Source: Theocolax elegans
Lineage: Eukaryota > Arthropoda > Insecta > Hymenoptera > Cerocephalidae
Direction: 5' to 3'
Length of the DNA: 64,000 nt
Assembly (NCBI GenBank): GCA_026168455.1
Contig: CM047426.1
Coordinates: forward strand, 56,611,761-56,675,760
The translations under genes and the position numbers were made by a program. This document shows, one piece after another, positions 21,499 through 32,059 of the stretch (within the stretch, counting starts at the first letter, position 1; every line of letters starts with the position of its first letter). Under the pieces are notes generated by a model that was not told the origin of the DNA, did no database searches, and worked only from the letters and a program-made list of their open reading frames with translations.

Positions 21499-24240
21499 CT
21501 ATCTCTTTAGATGCTCGATGAGAGATACTTCTTGGTCCCCTTGATCATCTTGTAGGGCATATGTGTTCATGCCTTTCCTAGTGATGATCAGATATGGCAT
21601 TGTGTACTTCGGAGCAAGCTTTGCCGAGATACGTTGTGCGCTGGACAAGAGGATCCGGTTGCGTTTCCACACCAGATCTCCTATGTCGAATTCCGCTGGC
21701 CTTCGTCGTGAGTTGAAAATTTCGGCTTGCCGGGCCTTACTGGCAGCCGACTGACGGTTTGTGTTCTCGTGCAGTCTTGGTAACTGTTTAATTTTGTCAT
21801 TCCAATCCTGCAGTCTCCGGAACTCCAACTGTTGCTGGGCAAGCCGGTCTTGTTCTCGACGAGCTGTAGTAGGCACAGCGGGTTGGCGACCGTAGTTCAG
21901 CATAGCCGGGCTCCATCTAGTAGAACTTTGCACCACTGTGTTTAGTGCAAAGACTAACTCTGGCAGTTTCTTTTCGTCCCAGTCGCTGTGCCTATCCTGG
22001 ATATACGACGCCACCATTGTCTTAAGGGTCTGACTGGCCCTCTTGACAGGATTGGCCTGTGCGTGATTAGGGGCTGTCGTCGAATGATAAACTCCATTGG
22101 CTTCGAGGTATTCGTCTACGAGTTTATTTTTAAACACGGTCCCGTTGTCCGAATAAAATACTTCCGGGGTGCCAAACTGATTAATCACTCATTCGTGAAG
22201 CTCGCGGACTATCGTCTTCGCGTTAGTTTTTCTTATCGGGATTGCTTCGATCCAGAGCTTGAATAGATCCTGGAATACTAGGATGTATTCGTATCCTTAG
22301 CTAGGGCGTGATATCTCCTGCTACCACCTGCCATGGACTGTTTGATTGATCCTGAGGGAGCACGTTGCTCGAACTTGCATTACTGGCACACTTGATATTG
22401 CCTGACGTAATCCGGAATGTCTGCGTAGAACCGTGGCCAATAATAGTTCTGGTCCACGCGGGTGAATATCTTTTCCCTTCCGAGATGGCCAGCTGATGGG
22501 TCATCGTGACACTCTCTCAGAATGGAGTGATGATTCTGTACGGGTACAACCAGCTTCCATGCTTGCTCGTCATCCATCATTTCTTCCAATTCCTTGTTGG
22601 GACGATAGATATATAGATCCCCTCCGACTAGTTTTTAGTCGGCAAAATCGCGAGGTCTGTCGGAAACGTTTTTGATCCAGTCTAGGTACCCAGAATCCTG
22701 AGTCGTTTGAATTCACGACATTGCTGCTATTGTAGGTTCGTCGTCTTCATACATGCGAGATAGGGCATCAAGAACGTGATGAAGAGCTCCTTTTTTGTGT
22801 TCGACGACAAAGTCATGAGCTTGAAGCTCTAGATACAATCTCGCTAGTCGGCTAGTTGGATTTGTCACATTACACAACCAGCGAAAACTACTGTGATCCG
22901 TTATCACTTTGAAGTGGTACTTCTCTATGTAAGGTCTGTACTTATTAATAACCTAGACCACGGCCAAGCATTCTCTCTCCGTAACGCTATAATTCTTTTC
23001 TGGTGCTGTGAGAATGCGACTGGCAAAGTCAATGACTATTTCCTCTCCGTCTATTTCCTGGACATGCACGGAATCTATGCCGGTGTCGCTCGCGTCCGAA
23101 TGCAAGCTAAACAGTCCATCTGCATTGGGATGCTGAAGAACTGGCGCAGTCATGATCAGGGGCTTCAGCTGCTGGAAGCCTGCTACTGTTCATTTAACTA
23201 TTCGTACACTTGGTTCTTCTTCTTTGTGAGACGTGTAAGCGGTTCAGCAATCGTGGCATAATTCGGCATAAAACGCCGATACCACGACGCCATGCCGAGG
23301 AATCGTCGAAACTGTTTGAGGTTCTTGGGAGCCGGATAAATCCTTATAGGCTCTGTCTAAGCTGGGTCGGGGCGAATTGCATGGCAAAAGACACACTTGT
23401 CTTTATTCACGGTCAGTCAGCCTCAGTCAGTCTTTTCAGCACGGTCTCTAGATGCTTCTTGTACCCTTCAAATGTCTCGGTGACTATAATAATGTCATTG
23501 AGGTAAGAAAAGGCATTGGGATCGAGATCCGGACCAATGACTTGATCAATCATGCGTTCGAATGTCGCGCCAGCGTATGCCAATTCGTATGGCATCCGCT
23601 TAAACTGATACATTCCCATCCCTGGGACTGGGAAAGCCGTATAAGGGCACGACTTCCTCTGGAGAGGTATTTGATAGTACGTAGAGTTCATGTCCAGGGT
23701 ACTAATGTACCGACATCTCTTCAGCTTGCGCAAGATATCCTGCATTTACGGGAGAGAATAAGCGTCCGGTTTCGTTAGGGCATTGACTTTCCTAAAGTCA
23801 ATGCAAAACCGACGTGACCCGTTCTCCATGAGTACCATCACCACACGGCTTGACCAACCGCTGTCCGAGGGTTCTATGATCTCTAAATCTAGCATTTATC
23901 GGATTTGACGGTGCATCTCTTCCTGGATCTTCTCCGACGGAATACCCTATCTTCTCACAGCCAGCGCAGGTGAGAGGCTTGGTCGGGTTGAAGGTTGAGC
24001 CTATTCGATACTTCGGCTGTTCCTTCCTTTTTTCCCTAGGTGGACTCGCACTATTTTTCTCCTGTCTTTATCCGGAGTTCTTCCTCGTGCCGTTAGGCCT
24101 ACCCAACCTCCTATTTTTCGGAGATCGGTTCGCCGGCGAGCTTTTCTTCGGAGAGCCGGGCCTTCTCCTACGGAACTGCCGAGTCGTCGACGCCAATTGG
24201 AAGACGGTGGGCTGTAGCGCATCCTTCTGGGCTCAGAATT
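21499..24240 (-). pseudogene. pol: Ty3/gypsy pol of element 2, heavily decayed, 5' truncated
   Basis: Domains from 5' to 3' on the minus strand: RT N-terminus near 23760-23960 (IIEPSDSGW, FCIDFRKVNALTKPDAYSLP); RT palm 23413-23745 with YLNDIII in place of YLDD (N codon 23497-23499); RNase H 22713-23153 (SDASDTGID, TERECLAVV, DHSSFRWL); integrase finger 22380-22589 (SAGHLGREK...QYQVCQ, first Cys replaced by Tyr, codon 22395-22397); core with SDNGTVF and NPVKR, where the catalytic Glu is Lys (22042-22044); C-terminus FDIGDLVWKRNR ending at 21499. Many stops and frameshifts interrupt it, including TGA 22189-22191. Basic sequence at 24001-24222 may be the gag/PR junction. No protease, gag or 5' LTR was found. 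It is clearly a different family from the element at 942-19081. Confidence 0.85.
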
Positions 24241-24349
24241 GCTCTAGAACCCTTCATTTTTTTTAAAAGGAAGAAAAACCACCTGGAAAATCGGATAATC
24301 CAATTTTAGAAAGGAAAAAATGGGTGAGTATTCAGTGTAATATATTAGG

Positions 24350-24780
24350 AAATTTGAAACATACTAAAATATCATTTCTCATATATTTTGACACGCTGAA
24401 ACTGAATCTGGAGTTTATTTTATACGTAAGCTCTTTGAATTTGGAAAATATGCTAGAAAACTGTGAAAATTGCTGAAAATTGTGAAAATTTGCATTAAAG
24501 AGTCCGCATTTATTAGGCAATACATTTTTTTAAACTGATATCATGCATGATTTTTATATATTTTGACGCGCTGAAACAAAATTTATGGTCTATTTTACTC
24601 GTAGGTCCTTAAAATTTTAAAAAAATTGTAAAAAACCATGAGAAATCTCAAAAAAATCCTAAAATTTGTCTGTAAGAGCTTAAAATACATTTTTTGTGAT
24701 TTCATTATTCATGTTTTTTGTGTATTTCGATACGTTTAATCTGACTACAAAATATCACCAGTGAATTATCTTTATTACTC
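24350..24780. repeat. Imperfect ~175-bp tandem repeat, about 2.5 units
   Basis: Successive units begin with ATATATTTTGACACGCTGAAAC (24380 area), TATATATTTTGACGCGCTGAAAC (24556 area) and a more diverged TGTATTTCGATACGTTTAAT (24720 area). Each is followed by similar A/T-rich text with a (T)ACGTAAGCTC / CTCGTAGGTC block. It lies directly 3' of the minus-strand gene remnant that follows and may be part of its repeat unit. Confidence 0.5.
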
Positions 24781-24899
24781 TGAAAAAAAAGAAACTGACG
24801 TTGGAGAATTACTGTATTTTAAAATATATAACCTCAACATTGTAGCAATTCTCTCATACTTTTGCTCGCTTGTACCAAACTCTGCTATCTTCAAATGTC

Positions 24900-25575
24900 T
24901 TATGCAGCGGATTTCTTTTTCTTTTTTCCCCCTTTGCCTTGGTTTCTCTTTTCAGCATCCAACAAAAATCTGCCACCATATTAACATTCCACTTTCCTTG
25001 ATAGCGATGTTCCATTTCCTTTTGATATCCTGGTGAAATCGTTCACCATGTTCTCCGCTATAGTCTCCAAGGCTCACTGGGAAGTAGTCCAGGTGCAAGT
25101 ACAGGAAATGCAATTTCAAGTTCATCAAGCAGCCTAACTGCTCGAAACATTTTCTCAACAATGTTTTGTTAATCCTCACTTTTATGATTACCCAAAAAGT
25201 TTTGAGCAACTTTTTGAAACCTAGCCATGCTTCTTTTTCATCGTTGGTCATTTTTGTAATAAACGTATCATCCTTAAACATGGTGCGAATTTGAGGACCG
25301 TCAAAAATGCCTTCTTTTAGTTTGGCATTGCTTATTTCCGGAAACTTTTCTCCTAAGTATTCAAAGCAGTCACCGCCTTTGTCCAAAGCTTTAACAAATT
25401 GTTTCATGAGACCTAATTTAATGTGAGGTGGTGGAAGCAAAATAACTGATGAATCGAATAAATGTATACGAATGATGTTTTTCGATCCGGGTTCAAAGTC
25501 TGTTCTTTTCGGCCATATCTTCTGTACGTAATGACAGGAGAGATCGCGGAATACCGGTGCAGGTGGTACACCCAC
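24900..25575 (-). pseudogene. Remnant of arthropod repeat-associated protein of unknown function
   Basis: The 207-codon frame contains LLPPPHIKLGLMKQFVKALDK, then FEYLGEKFPEISNAKLKEGIF, DGPQIRTMFKDD, LGCLMNLKLHFLYLHLDYFP and GEHGERFHQDIK. These are blocks I know from a large family of uncharacterised multicopy proteins in insects, spiders and other arthropods, often annotated only as hypothetical. After QDIK the frame shifts: the expected continuation is in another frame and runs on to about 24900 with a lysine-rich tail. The middle (about residues 130-150) also looks frame-shifted. The N-terminal part of the family is absent. Function is not known; a mobile-element or virus-derived origin has not been shown here. 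Pseudogene status follows from the frameshifts. Confidence 0.7.
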
Positions 25576-25835
25576 CTTATCGGAGTGGAGATCGTCTCCT
25601 CGGATTTTGCTGCTCTACAGTCAATTGCTCTCGCGTACACACACACACTCGAAAATATCGATCGGTCGTGTATCGTTGGCCGATGCTGCCTCGTTGGCGT
25701 CCGAAGAGCTCTCTAGAGCTCGGGCTCGTTTGCTGCTTCGTAGCTCGGGCCCGACGTACGCGCGCAGCTTCTCGCGTCGAGTCGCCCGTCGGCCGCCGTC
25801 GTCTCGCGTGCGCCGTGTAGTGAGTGCTCGCTACC

Positions 25836-26116
25836 ATGTTTACACGAGGCGGACGATGTTGCCTGAGCTGCTGCTTCCCATGGAGAGGACGGTATTCCCA
25901 ATCATGCTGTCTACCAGGTAAGTCCTTACAATTGTTCCTTTGTGTTAGCTTATCGGCTAATAAGTCCTCTTCGTTACAGGTACAGACGGGACAGCCGATA
26001 CTCGACTCTTCTCTCTCACTCGCTCTAACGGTGGCCGTGCAGCTGTTGCGAGTCGGTCCTCGCTGCTGCTCTTCTTGAAGGCTGCGTTGCTGCGGAAATT
26101 TCAGGCTGCTTCTTAA
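25836..26116 (+). CDS. Possible two-exon small Cys-rich ORF (72 codons)
   Basis: ATG at 25836 opens a frame that reaches CAG|GTAAGT at 25917/25918. A TCTTCGTTACAG|G acceptor lies at 25979/25980, leaving a 62-nt intron, a common size for insect introns. Joining the exons keeps the frame open to TAA 26114-26116. Exon 1 encodes paired cysteines (CCLSCCFPW, SCCLPG); exon 2 is Ser/Arg/Leu-rich. It lies antisense to an LTR-like sequence, with no recognised homologue and no promoter seen, so it may be chance. Small size and composition give only weak coding support. Confidence 0.25.
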
Positions 26117-26647
26117 GTAAATATCTAGCTGTTGAGAGAGTGCTGCGTATCTAATATTAGTTATTATTTGAGAGTTATGTTAATGTTATGATTACCATAG
26201 CCTCACTTCTATCCTCTCCTGGTATGTAGCTGTCAGTTACTGTGTGCAACTACATGCTTCCTTGTCTCCTCCTAATTGGGATTATTATTGACTATTTAAT
26301 ATGTTACAGCTTCCTGGAGTCCTTGTTGCTGCTTGTGCTGCTCAGCCTGGCACCCTGGGCCATCGTAGGCTGCTTCACTGGCCCTGGTGCGATGCCTCCT
26401 GGAAGCCGTTTAGCCTCTCCTGATATGCTGCCTCATTGTGCTACGTTGGAGGAACCAGGGAAAGTATTGGGAATTTGGGGAGCTTAGGGTTAGGTTTGGT
26501 AGGTTTAGAGATGTGAGGGTAAGCAGGATAGCTTATATTTGGACTCGCTCGCTTATTATATGACAGGTATGAAATACTTTGTCATACTATATATAGTATA
26601 TATATATATATACATATATTTACATATTTGTTTATATATATTGTCCT

Positions 26648-26870
26648 ATAGTAAAAGTTGATAAATTTTTAGTTAAATAGCGGTGAAACCAGCTGGTGTT
26701 GAAAAAAACTTGGCAAAATTCACTTTGTGAGGTCAGAATAACTTATGAGCAAATAGATTCCAGTACCTAAAAATTTTTTCTGTATTCTGAAAAACATTTG
26801 CAATGTGTACCCAAAATTTGGTGCATTTTAAAACTTTGATCGGACCATTTCACGTGGAATACCCCATATG
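26648..26870 (-). repeat. Dispersed repeat with ATTCCACGTG, copy 1 (nested in LTR)
   Basis: The reverse complement of this ~220-bp segment matches 34726-34941: ATTCCACGTGAA(A/G)TGGTCCGAT, TTGGGTACACATTGCAAATG, TAGGTACTGGAATCTATTTG and TTATCAACTTT occur in the same order. It interrupts the related LTR. The class of element is not known to me. Confidence 0.7.
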
Positions 26871-26933
26871 TATATATTGGTGTTCGCTAGGGGTTCAGTA
26901 ACTATTACTTTGACATGCGCAAAGTACATCCTT

Positions 26934-26937
<4 letters not shown>

Positions 26938-26970
<33 letters not shown>

Positions 26971-26971
26971 C
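26938..26971. repeat. (TA)n microsatellite
   Basis: About 15 TA units directly beside the LTR border. Confidence 0.95.
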
Positions 26972-26977
26972 TTTAGT

Positions 26978-27180
26978 TTCCGGGCTGATTCCCGATACCT
27001 AACATAAGTTTCCGGGATTTTTCATAAAGTTCCTGTCATCCCTGAAAATCTGTATGTGTAATTGTAGCTTCCTGGCAGACCGGAAGAAAGTTAATATAAT
27101 TCTTAAGTTGCCCGGAAACTTTCCTGGGTGAACGAAAAAATTGTAATGTCGTATTCTTTAGTTTGCCCGGAATTTTTTAC
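26978..27180. repeat. Cluster of GTTTCCGGG / CCCGGAAAC words
   Basis: GTTTCCGGG occurs near 26979 and 27010, with related CTTCCTGGC, GCCCGGAAAC and GCCCGGAATT words up to 27175. A matching cluster in the opposite orientation lies at 33236-33403. The unit is irregular; it may be decayed minisatellite or element DNA. 27181-27873 is AT-rich with nothing recognised. Confidence 0.5.
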
Positions 27181-27873
27181 ATTTCGTGTAACTGGCTACA
27201 TGCATACTTACATATAGAAAATATGTATACATCCTAAATCTATTAGTAATTCAATTACCTTATCGTATGAAAGTATAATTAGGTGCAATTATCTACCATC
27301 AGCAGGGATTGAGAATTTAGTTGACAGTGTTTTGACATTTTGCAGTATTTTGCTTTTAAAAGTTCTAAGTTAATCTTGCGCTACACATTAAAAATAACAT
27401 ATTTGTCTTTTTAAATTTAGATTACTTAGTTTTTTCATCTATTACTTTTAATTATCGTAAAGTAATATTGCATCAAAAAATCCCGTCAAGACAGAATACT
27501 TTTAGTACATTGTTAATTAGAGTTGATGCTATTTAATTGATTTAGATTATACATCAAATAAATAAAAGAACAGAGCAAATAAAATTGATTGAATAACGAT
27601 GATAGGCCATTTTTGTATTAATTTGTAATAAATGTTCTTACTTATTTTCAATCAATTCTTAAAATAAGTAAAAATATCATTCTGTAGAATACGTGAAAAC
27701 ATTCAAATTTTATATAGGTAAAATTCTATCTAACACTCAGTGATAATCAGATGTAAATTATGAAAAATATTTCATAACATTAATTGTTCATCTTCATAAC
27801 AACTATTTTTAATGACAATTTTATCTAACTGACAGGCCGATACATTAAATTTTATTTTAACTGCTTTAGCACA

Positions 27874-27954
27874 TTAACCCCCTGGCGCAGTATCCCGAGA
27901 TATCTCGTCCAAAATATACGTGATTTGTATATTACGCGTACGCAGGGGGGTTAA
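27874..27954. mobile_element. 81-bp piggyBac-like miniature element
   Basis: TTAA (27874-27877) is followed by CCCCCTGGCGCAG. The other end reads GCGTACGCAGGGGGG then TTAA (27951-27954). TTAA flanks and C-rich/G-rich inverted ends are the piggyBac hallmark. The interior holds CCCGAGATATCTCG, itself nearly palindromic. Confidence 0.55.
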
Positions 27955-28590
27955 AACCTGTCACGTCCAGACTTGTACCAATTACCATAAAAAATGTTAC
28001 AAGAAGGCAAATGGTTAATAAACCATGCGCGTTCTTTTCGCTCTTGTTTGACTAGGATTAGCCTTACGTCTCCGGGAGTAGCGAGCGAAGTTATTTTGAG
28101 AGTAGAGATGTAGGATATAATGTGGGATAAATAAAATAATATATGTTTTATTTCGTATTAATCATGCATTATTTATATAAATTTGTTAACATAATAATAT
28201 AACGTTTTCTTTTAAATGAACATGTGTAACTAAATTCTCCTAGCTTTTTAAAGGACAAAGACACATAAAATTACACTATTTTATTTACAATTGCATAAAA
28301 TTATTTAAGTCAAATAAAAATTTTAAATTTGATTAAATAAACAATTGTACTGCGAACACGTTAACAAATTATAGAATGAAATATACACAAGGTTATTTTT
28401 TTATAAACATTAATAATTAATAATCGAAATAAGAATTATTATAAATAAATGCAGATTAAATTAAAAATTGTTGCCGTTGAAAACATGAATTATTGTCAAT
28501 AAATTGCAATTCAAACCGTAAATATTACAAATAAAATGCAATGCAAAGAATAATTATTATAAATAAATTGCAGTATCAAATAATAATTGT
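27955..28590. other. AT-rich spacer
   Basis: No gene seen. Two related blocks containing AATTATTATAAATAAAT(T)GCAG (28433 and 28550 areas) suggest a degenerate repeat of about 118 bp. Confidence 0.5.
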
Positions 28591-28698
28591 TGTAAGAGAA
28601 ACGGTTGGTTCAGTAATTAAAATAACATAAAATATCAGGTTTGCCTTTACGAATAATACAAGCGTATAGATAGCCGAAAAGAATATACCTTAAGTACC

Positions 28699-28741
<43 letters not shown>

Positions 28742-29692
28742 ATATACGGTGAGGAACGAAGGTGCCTCGAACGTGGATAGCGGTGTCAAATTGCTGGATA
28801 ATGTCCTGCTAGACCTGCGGGCGTCGACGTTAGATACGTATGCTTTTGGAGTCCGATGATTGCCAGATGTCGAAGTCGTAGTTCCTTGACTATGGCTCGT
28901 AGATGTCAACGATGCGTCTCGATCCCCAAATACAAGATCTCTCTTGATTTTGAATGCGTATTTCTTTAAAGTCCGAGTAGCAGTGCCACGCTCTCGGATA
29001 CAAATCAAAGAGTTGACTAGCAGAGCTTCGCCTTACGAAAGCTTTAGATGAAAAATTAGGAGTGGCTGTGTCTGTTCTGGATCCTCTTTATATACCCTAA
29101 AAATCTATGCATCTGTCCTTACGCTTTGCCTTATATGGAAATTGCGTAAGTAGTTCTCGATTTTTCTGTGCTTGCACCCGATTGGGCCGTTAGTAGTGCG
29201 TGATTAAAAATTATCGAATCCCGTGCATTTTCTGTATCGCTTCGTAGTTAATTCGGAGAATTTGCTGTCCCCCTTTTATTACTGCGACGTTCTCCAAAGA
29301 ACGGCGTAATTTATTATTTCCTTCTAATGCTTGAATTTTCTAGTCCATGATTCCCATCGCCGGCTCTTCTCCGAGCACTGATTTTATAGTGCAGTACAAA
29401 AAAAACTCTTGCGCAACCCTTCGTCTCGATCTCACTATTGGCGATCCCGCTTATATGGGTATTGGCTTTGAATAATATCTTTAACTCTACTTATCAGTCT
29501 CTTTTTCGTTTGAAACACTCGTAAATTAATCTGTCCCTTAGCTCTATAAATTATATTTTATATTACTGCATTTACTTAGAATTATTCTTTATCAACCTTA
29601 TTTCGTTTTTCTTCTACGCCGTAATTTTTTCTAAACTATGCAGTACTTTTTACGAAAAATAATAATATAATTTTCGTCAGGACGCGACAATC
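28591..29692 (-). mobile_element. Possible solo LTR or promoter unit with TATA box
   Basis: On the minus strand the segment reads TGTCGCGTCCTGACG...CTCTTACA, so it has TG...CA ends about 1.1 kb apart. It contains TATATAAAG at 29086-29094. Downstream is an open frame of at least 132 codons (28610-29008) rich in Ser/Thr without an ATG start, which reads through a TG/TA microsatellite (28699-28746). No target-site duplication, PBS or second copy was found, so this is tentative. Confidence 0.3.
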
Positions 29693-30495
29693 TATAAACC
29701 AACTGCTAGAATCTTCTATGGAAATGTTTTCGAGAAAGAACATAAAGTTATTTTTGGGAACGAGTCCTGATAGTCATTATAAAATTTATAAAAATGTCAA
29801 AAACATATCATAAAACCCTTAACCATGTTAAGTTCAACAATTTATAGATTTGCAACGTAAAATACAAAAATTATTTGCCAAAACTGAATGTACATTTTAC
29901 AACAACGCATACAATGAATATCAAGACTCGTTCCAAAAATTAATAAATCTTCTTTTTCGAAAACAGACCGACTAGGAACAGCCTGCAATGTGGCAAATAT
30001 TTTTTTTCATATTTTTCTATCGCTATTTTTATTTAGAAATCATGCTGAAGTTTGCTGGACCATAAATCTGTGGCTAAACACAAGACTACAGTAAAAAACC
30101 ATACGAATCGATTTAGTTAACTGATGAAGTCGTCGATAAAGCTTAACAAAACTAGTGAATGAACGAACCCCAACCGACTGGTAACAGACTCAGCCGCAGA
30201 ATACATGCCGCTATCATTCGCGAAAAGAATGTGCAAAACGATAGATTTTGACGCATTTCTACATATTTCACTATCGCCATTTCTATTTAGCTATCATGCT
30301 GCTGTTTACTGGATGCTAAATCTATGGATATACACGAAATTGCAGAAAAAAACCATAGCCATAGATTTAGTTTACTGACTATCCCGTAGGTAAAGCTTAT
30401 TAAAAAAATTAATGAATATGCTCACCGACTGGTAAAAGCCTACGACGCAGCATACATGCCGCTGACATTATTCAAGAGAACGTACTAAACGATAG

Positions 30496-30503
30496 ATTTT
30501 AAC
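30496..30503. repeat. Target-site duplication ATTTTAAC (left)
   Basis: Eight bases repeated exactly at 31294-31301, flanking the hAT-like element. Removing one copy and the insert restores the normal unit junction of the 250-bp repeat. Confidence 0.85.
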
Positions 30504-31293
30504 TAGGAGTGTGCGGGTAGCCCGACTACCCGACCCAATCGTGTTCGGGTATTTTCTTCGGGTTCGGGCGGGTACCCGACATTTTCGGTTCCGAAAATTT
30601 AACGGGTATCCGTAATTTGCGGGGTACCTGACAATGTTGGGTAACCCGAATATTTCGGCTAGTCCGAATGTTTCCAGTAACCCGAGAATTTCGGGTTAAC
30701 CGAATTTTTCCGGTAGACCAAGTATTTCGGGTATTCATAATTTTTCGGGTAGTCCGAGTATTTCGGATAGTACGAATTTTTCGGGTTGACTGAATTTTCC
30801 GGAAGGCAGAATTATTTTTGTGATCCGGCAATACCGAATATTTAATTCAAGTTTCAATTCATTACTTTTGGTATGAAGAAGTGGTTTTTCAAAAATTAAA
30901 CTTATAAAGTAGCTATATTATTAGCTGGTTTATTTATTCATTTATTTATTTTATTTTCCTATTATTATATTTCCCTTGTAATTCTTATTAAAAACTTATT
31001 ATCTTTTTTACATTAAAAGTGAAAGGAAAATTAATTAATAAATTATTAGAATTGAAACATTGGGATAGCGCGAGAAATGTTCGGGCAGTCCAAAACATTC
31101 GGGTAGTCCAAAACATTCGGGTAGTCCAAAATATTCGGGTAGACCGAAAAATTTCAGGTAGCCCGAAACATTCGAGCAGACCGAAAATTTTCGGGTTACG
31201 GTAAAACCCGAAGCCCGACCGACTCAAACCCGACCCGAGGGGTCGGGTTTTCGAATCGGGTAACCCGACTTTCCGGGTACCCGCACACTCCTA
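30504..31293. mobile_element. hAT-like non-autonomous element with CCCGA-type internal repeats
   Basis: The 790-bp insert has perfect 16-bp terminal inverted repeats, TAGGAGTGTGCGGGTA...TACCCGCACACTCCTA, and an 8-bp target duplication, the hAT signature. The interior carries many CGGGTAGTCCGAA-type words at both ends (30518-30830 and 31080-31280) around an AT-rich centre. Reading frames through these repeats (for example 30526-30831) give low-complexity peptides and are not considered genes. No transposase is present. Confidence 0.8.
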
Positions 31294-31301
31294 ATTTTAA
31301 C
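31294..31301. repeat. Target-site duplication ATTTTAAC (right)
   Basis: Exact match to 30496-30503. Confidence 0.85.
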
Positions 31302-31842
31302 GCATTTCTTTATATTTCTCTATCGCCATTTTTATTCAGCTATCACGCTGCTGTTTGCTGGATGCTAAATCTATGGATATACACGAGATTGCAGAAATAA
31401 CCTTAGCCATAGATTTAGTTTACTGATTATCCCGTAGGTAAAGCTTATTAAAAAATTAATTAATAAGCTCCACCGACTGGTAAAAGCCTACGACATAGCA
31501 TACATGCCACTGACATTCTTCAAGAGAACGTGCTAAACGATCGATTTTGACGCATTTCTATATATTTCACTATCGCTATGTTCATTTAGATGTCATGATG
31601 AAGAATGCTTGACCCTAAATCTATGGTTAGTCACGAGATTGCAGTAAAAACCGTAATCATACATTTAGTTTACTGATTCAGCCGTCGATAAAGCTTATAA
31701 AAAAATTAATGAATAAGCTCCACTGACTGGTAAAAGTCAATCACATCAAGTTTAATATTTGAATATATTTGAAATTTAACATTACACAATTTTTAGCTTA
31801 TTGAATGAATGAAGTTTGAATAAACTTTATAGACAAGATAAA

Positions 31843-32059
31843 TTTTTGTTTTTTTTTTTTTATTTTAACGTCGCTCTTTTTATGCTCCCAAACCAGTGCC
31901 AATCAGCGACGGAGGTCATACGATGTCTTGGTGAAGAAAGCACTTGTTGAAAATACATTCGCCAGTGGTGCTTGTATCAATCGGCCGGGGCCGGGAATCG
32001 AACCTGGGACCTCCAGATTACGAGCCCGACGCCCTACCGACCGAGCCATCGCAGGCCTC
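31843..32059 (-). mobile_element. tRNA-derived SINE
   Basis: On the minus strand it begins with a tRNA-like head. The A box is TGGCTCGGTCGG (32037-32048), the anticodon loop reads CTCGTAA (Thr-CGT-like), and the B box is GGTTCGATTCC (31994-32004). A CCCCGGCCG region follows, then a unique body and a terminal A-rich tail (T-run on plus, about 31843-31866). The acceptor stem does not pair properly, so this is a SINE head and not a functional tRNA. AGATAA-type sequences on both sides (31836 and 32060) suggest a target duplication. Pol III would initiate at the head. Confidence 0.85.

Larger units (their letters stand above)
25600..26936 (-). mobile_element. Divergent solo LTR related to LTR 1-3, with nested insertion
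   Basis: Reading on the plus strand, TGTGAGGGTAAGCAGG (26511 area) and GGTGTTCGCTAGGGGTTC...TTGACATG (26879-26922) parallel the LTR 1 blocks TGTGAGGGTAGGCAGG and GGTGTTCGCCAGGGGTTC...TTGACATG in order and spacing, except that about 330 bp of other sequence lies between them. The outer end is CTTACA at 26936. The upstream part (25600-26300) is only loosely similar, so the low border is uncertain. No internal region is attached. Confidence 0.6.
30000..31745. repeat. ~250-bp tandem repeat, four units, split by an insertion
   Basis: Units start near 30000, 30250, 31299 and 31549 (last one about 197 bp). Shared landmarks are (G/A)ACGCATTTCT, CTATCGC, GCTGGA(C/T)...TAAATCT, TAGTTTACTGAT, TAAAGCTTA, CCGACTGGTAA, CATACATGCC and the end (A)AACGAT(A/C)GATTTT. 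Units 2 and 3 are separated by the hAT-like element. 29693-29999 may hold a further decayed unit; I see no gene there. Confidence 0.8.

Noticed and set aside
28610..29008. 132-codon minus ORF near a TATA box
   Set aside because: No ATG start, it runs into a TG/TA microsatellite, and no family resemblance was found. Only the promoter-like unit is kept as a tentative feature.
30526..30831. 101-codon minus ORF with RKIRTIRNTRTTRK-type repeats
   Set aside because: It encodes the CCCGA-word repeats of the hAT-like element. The periodic peptide has no domain and the element has no transposase.
31981..32059. Functional tRNA-Thr gene
   Set aside because: A and B boxes are good, but the acceptor stem does not pair and the head continues into a SINE body with an A-rich tail.
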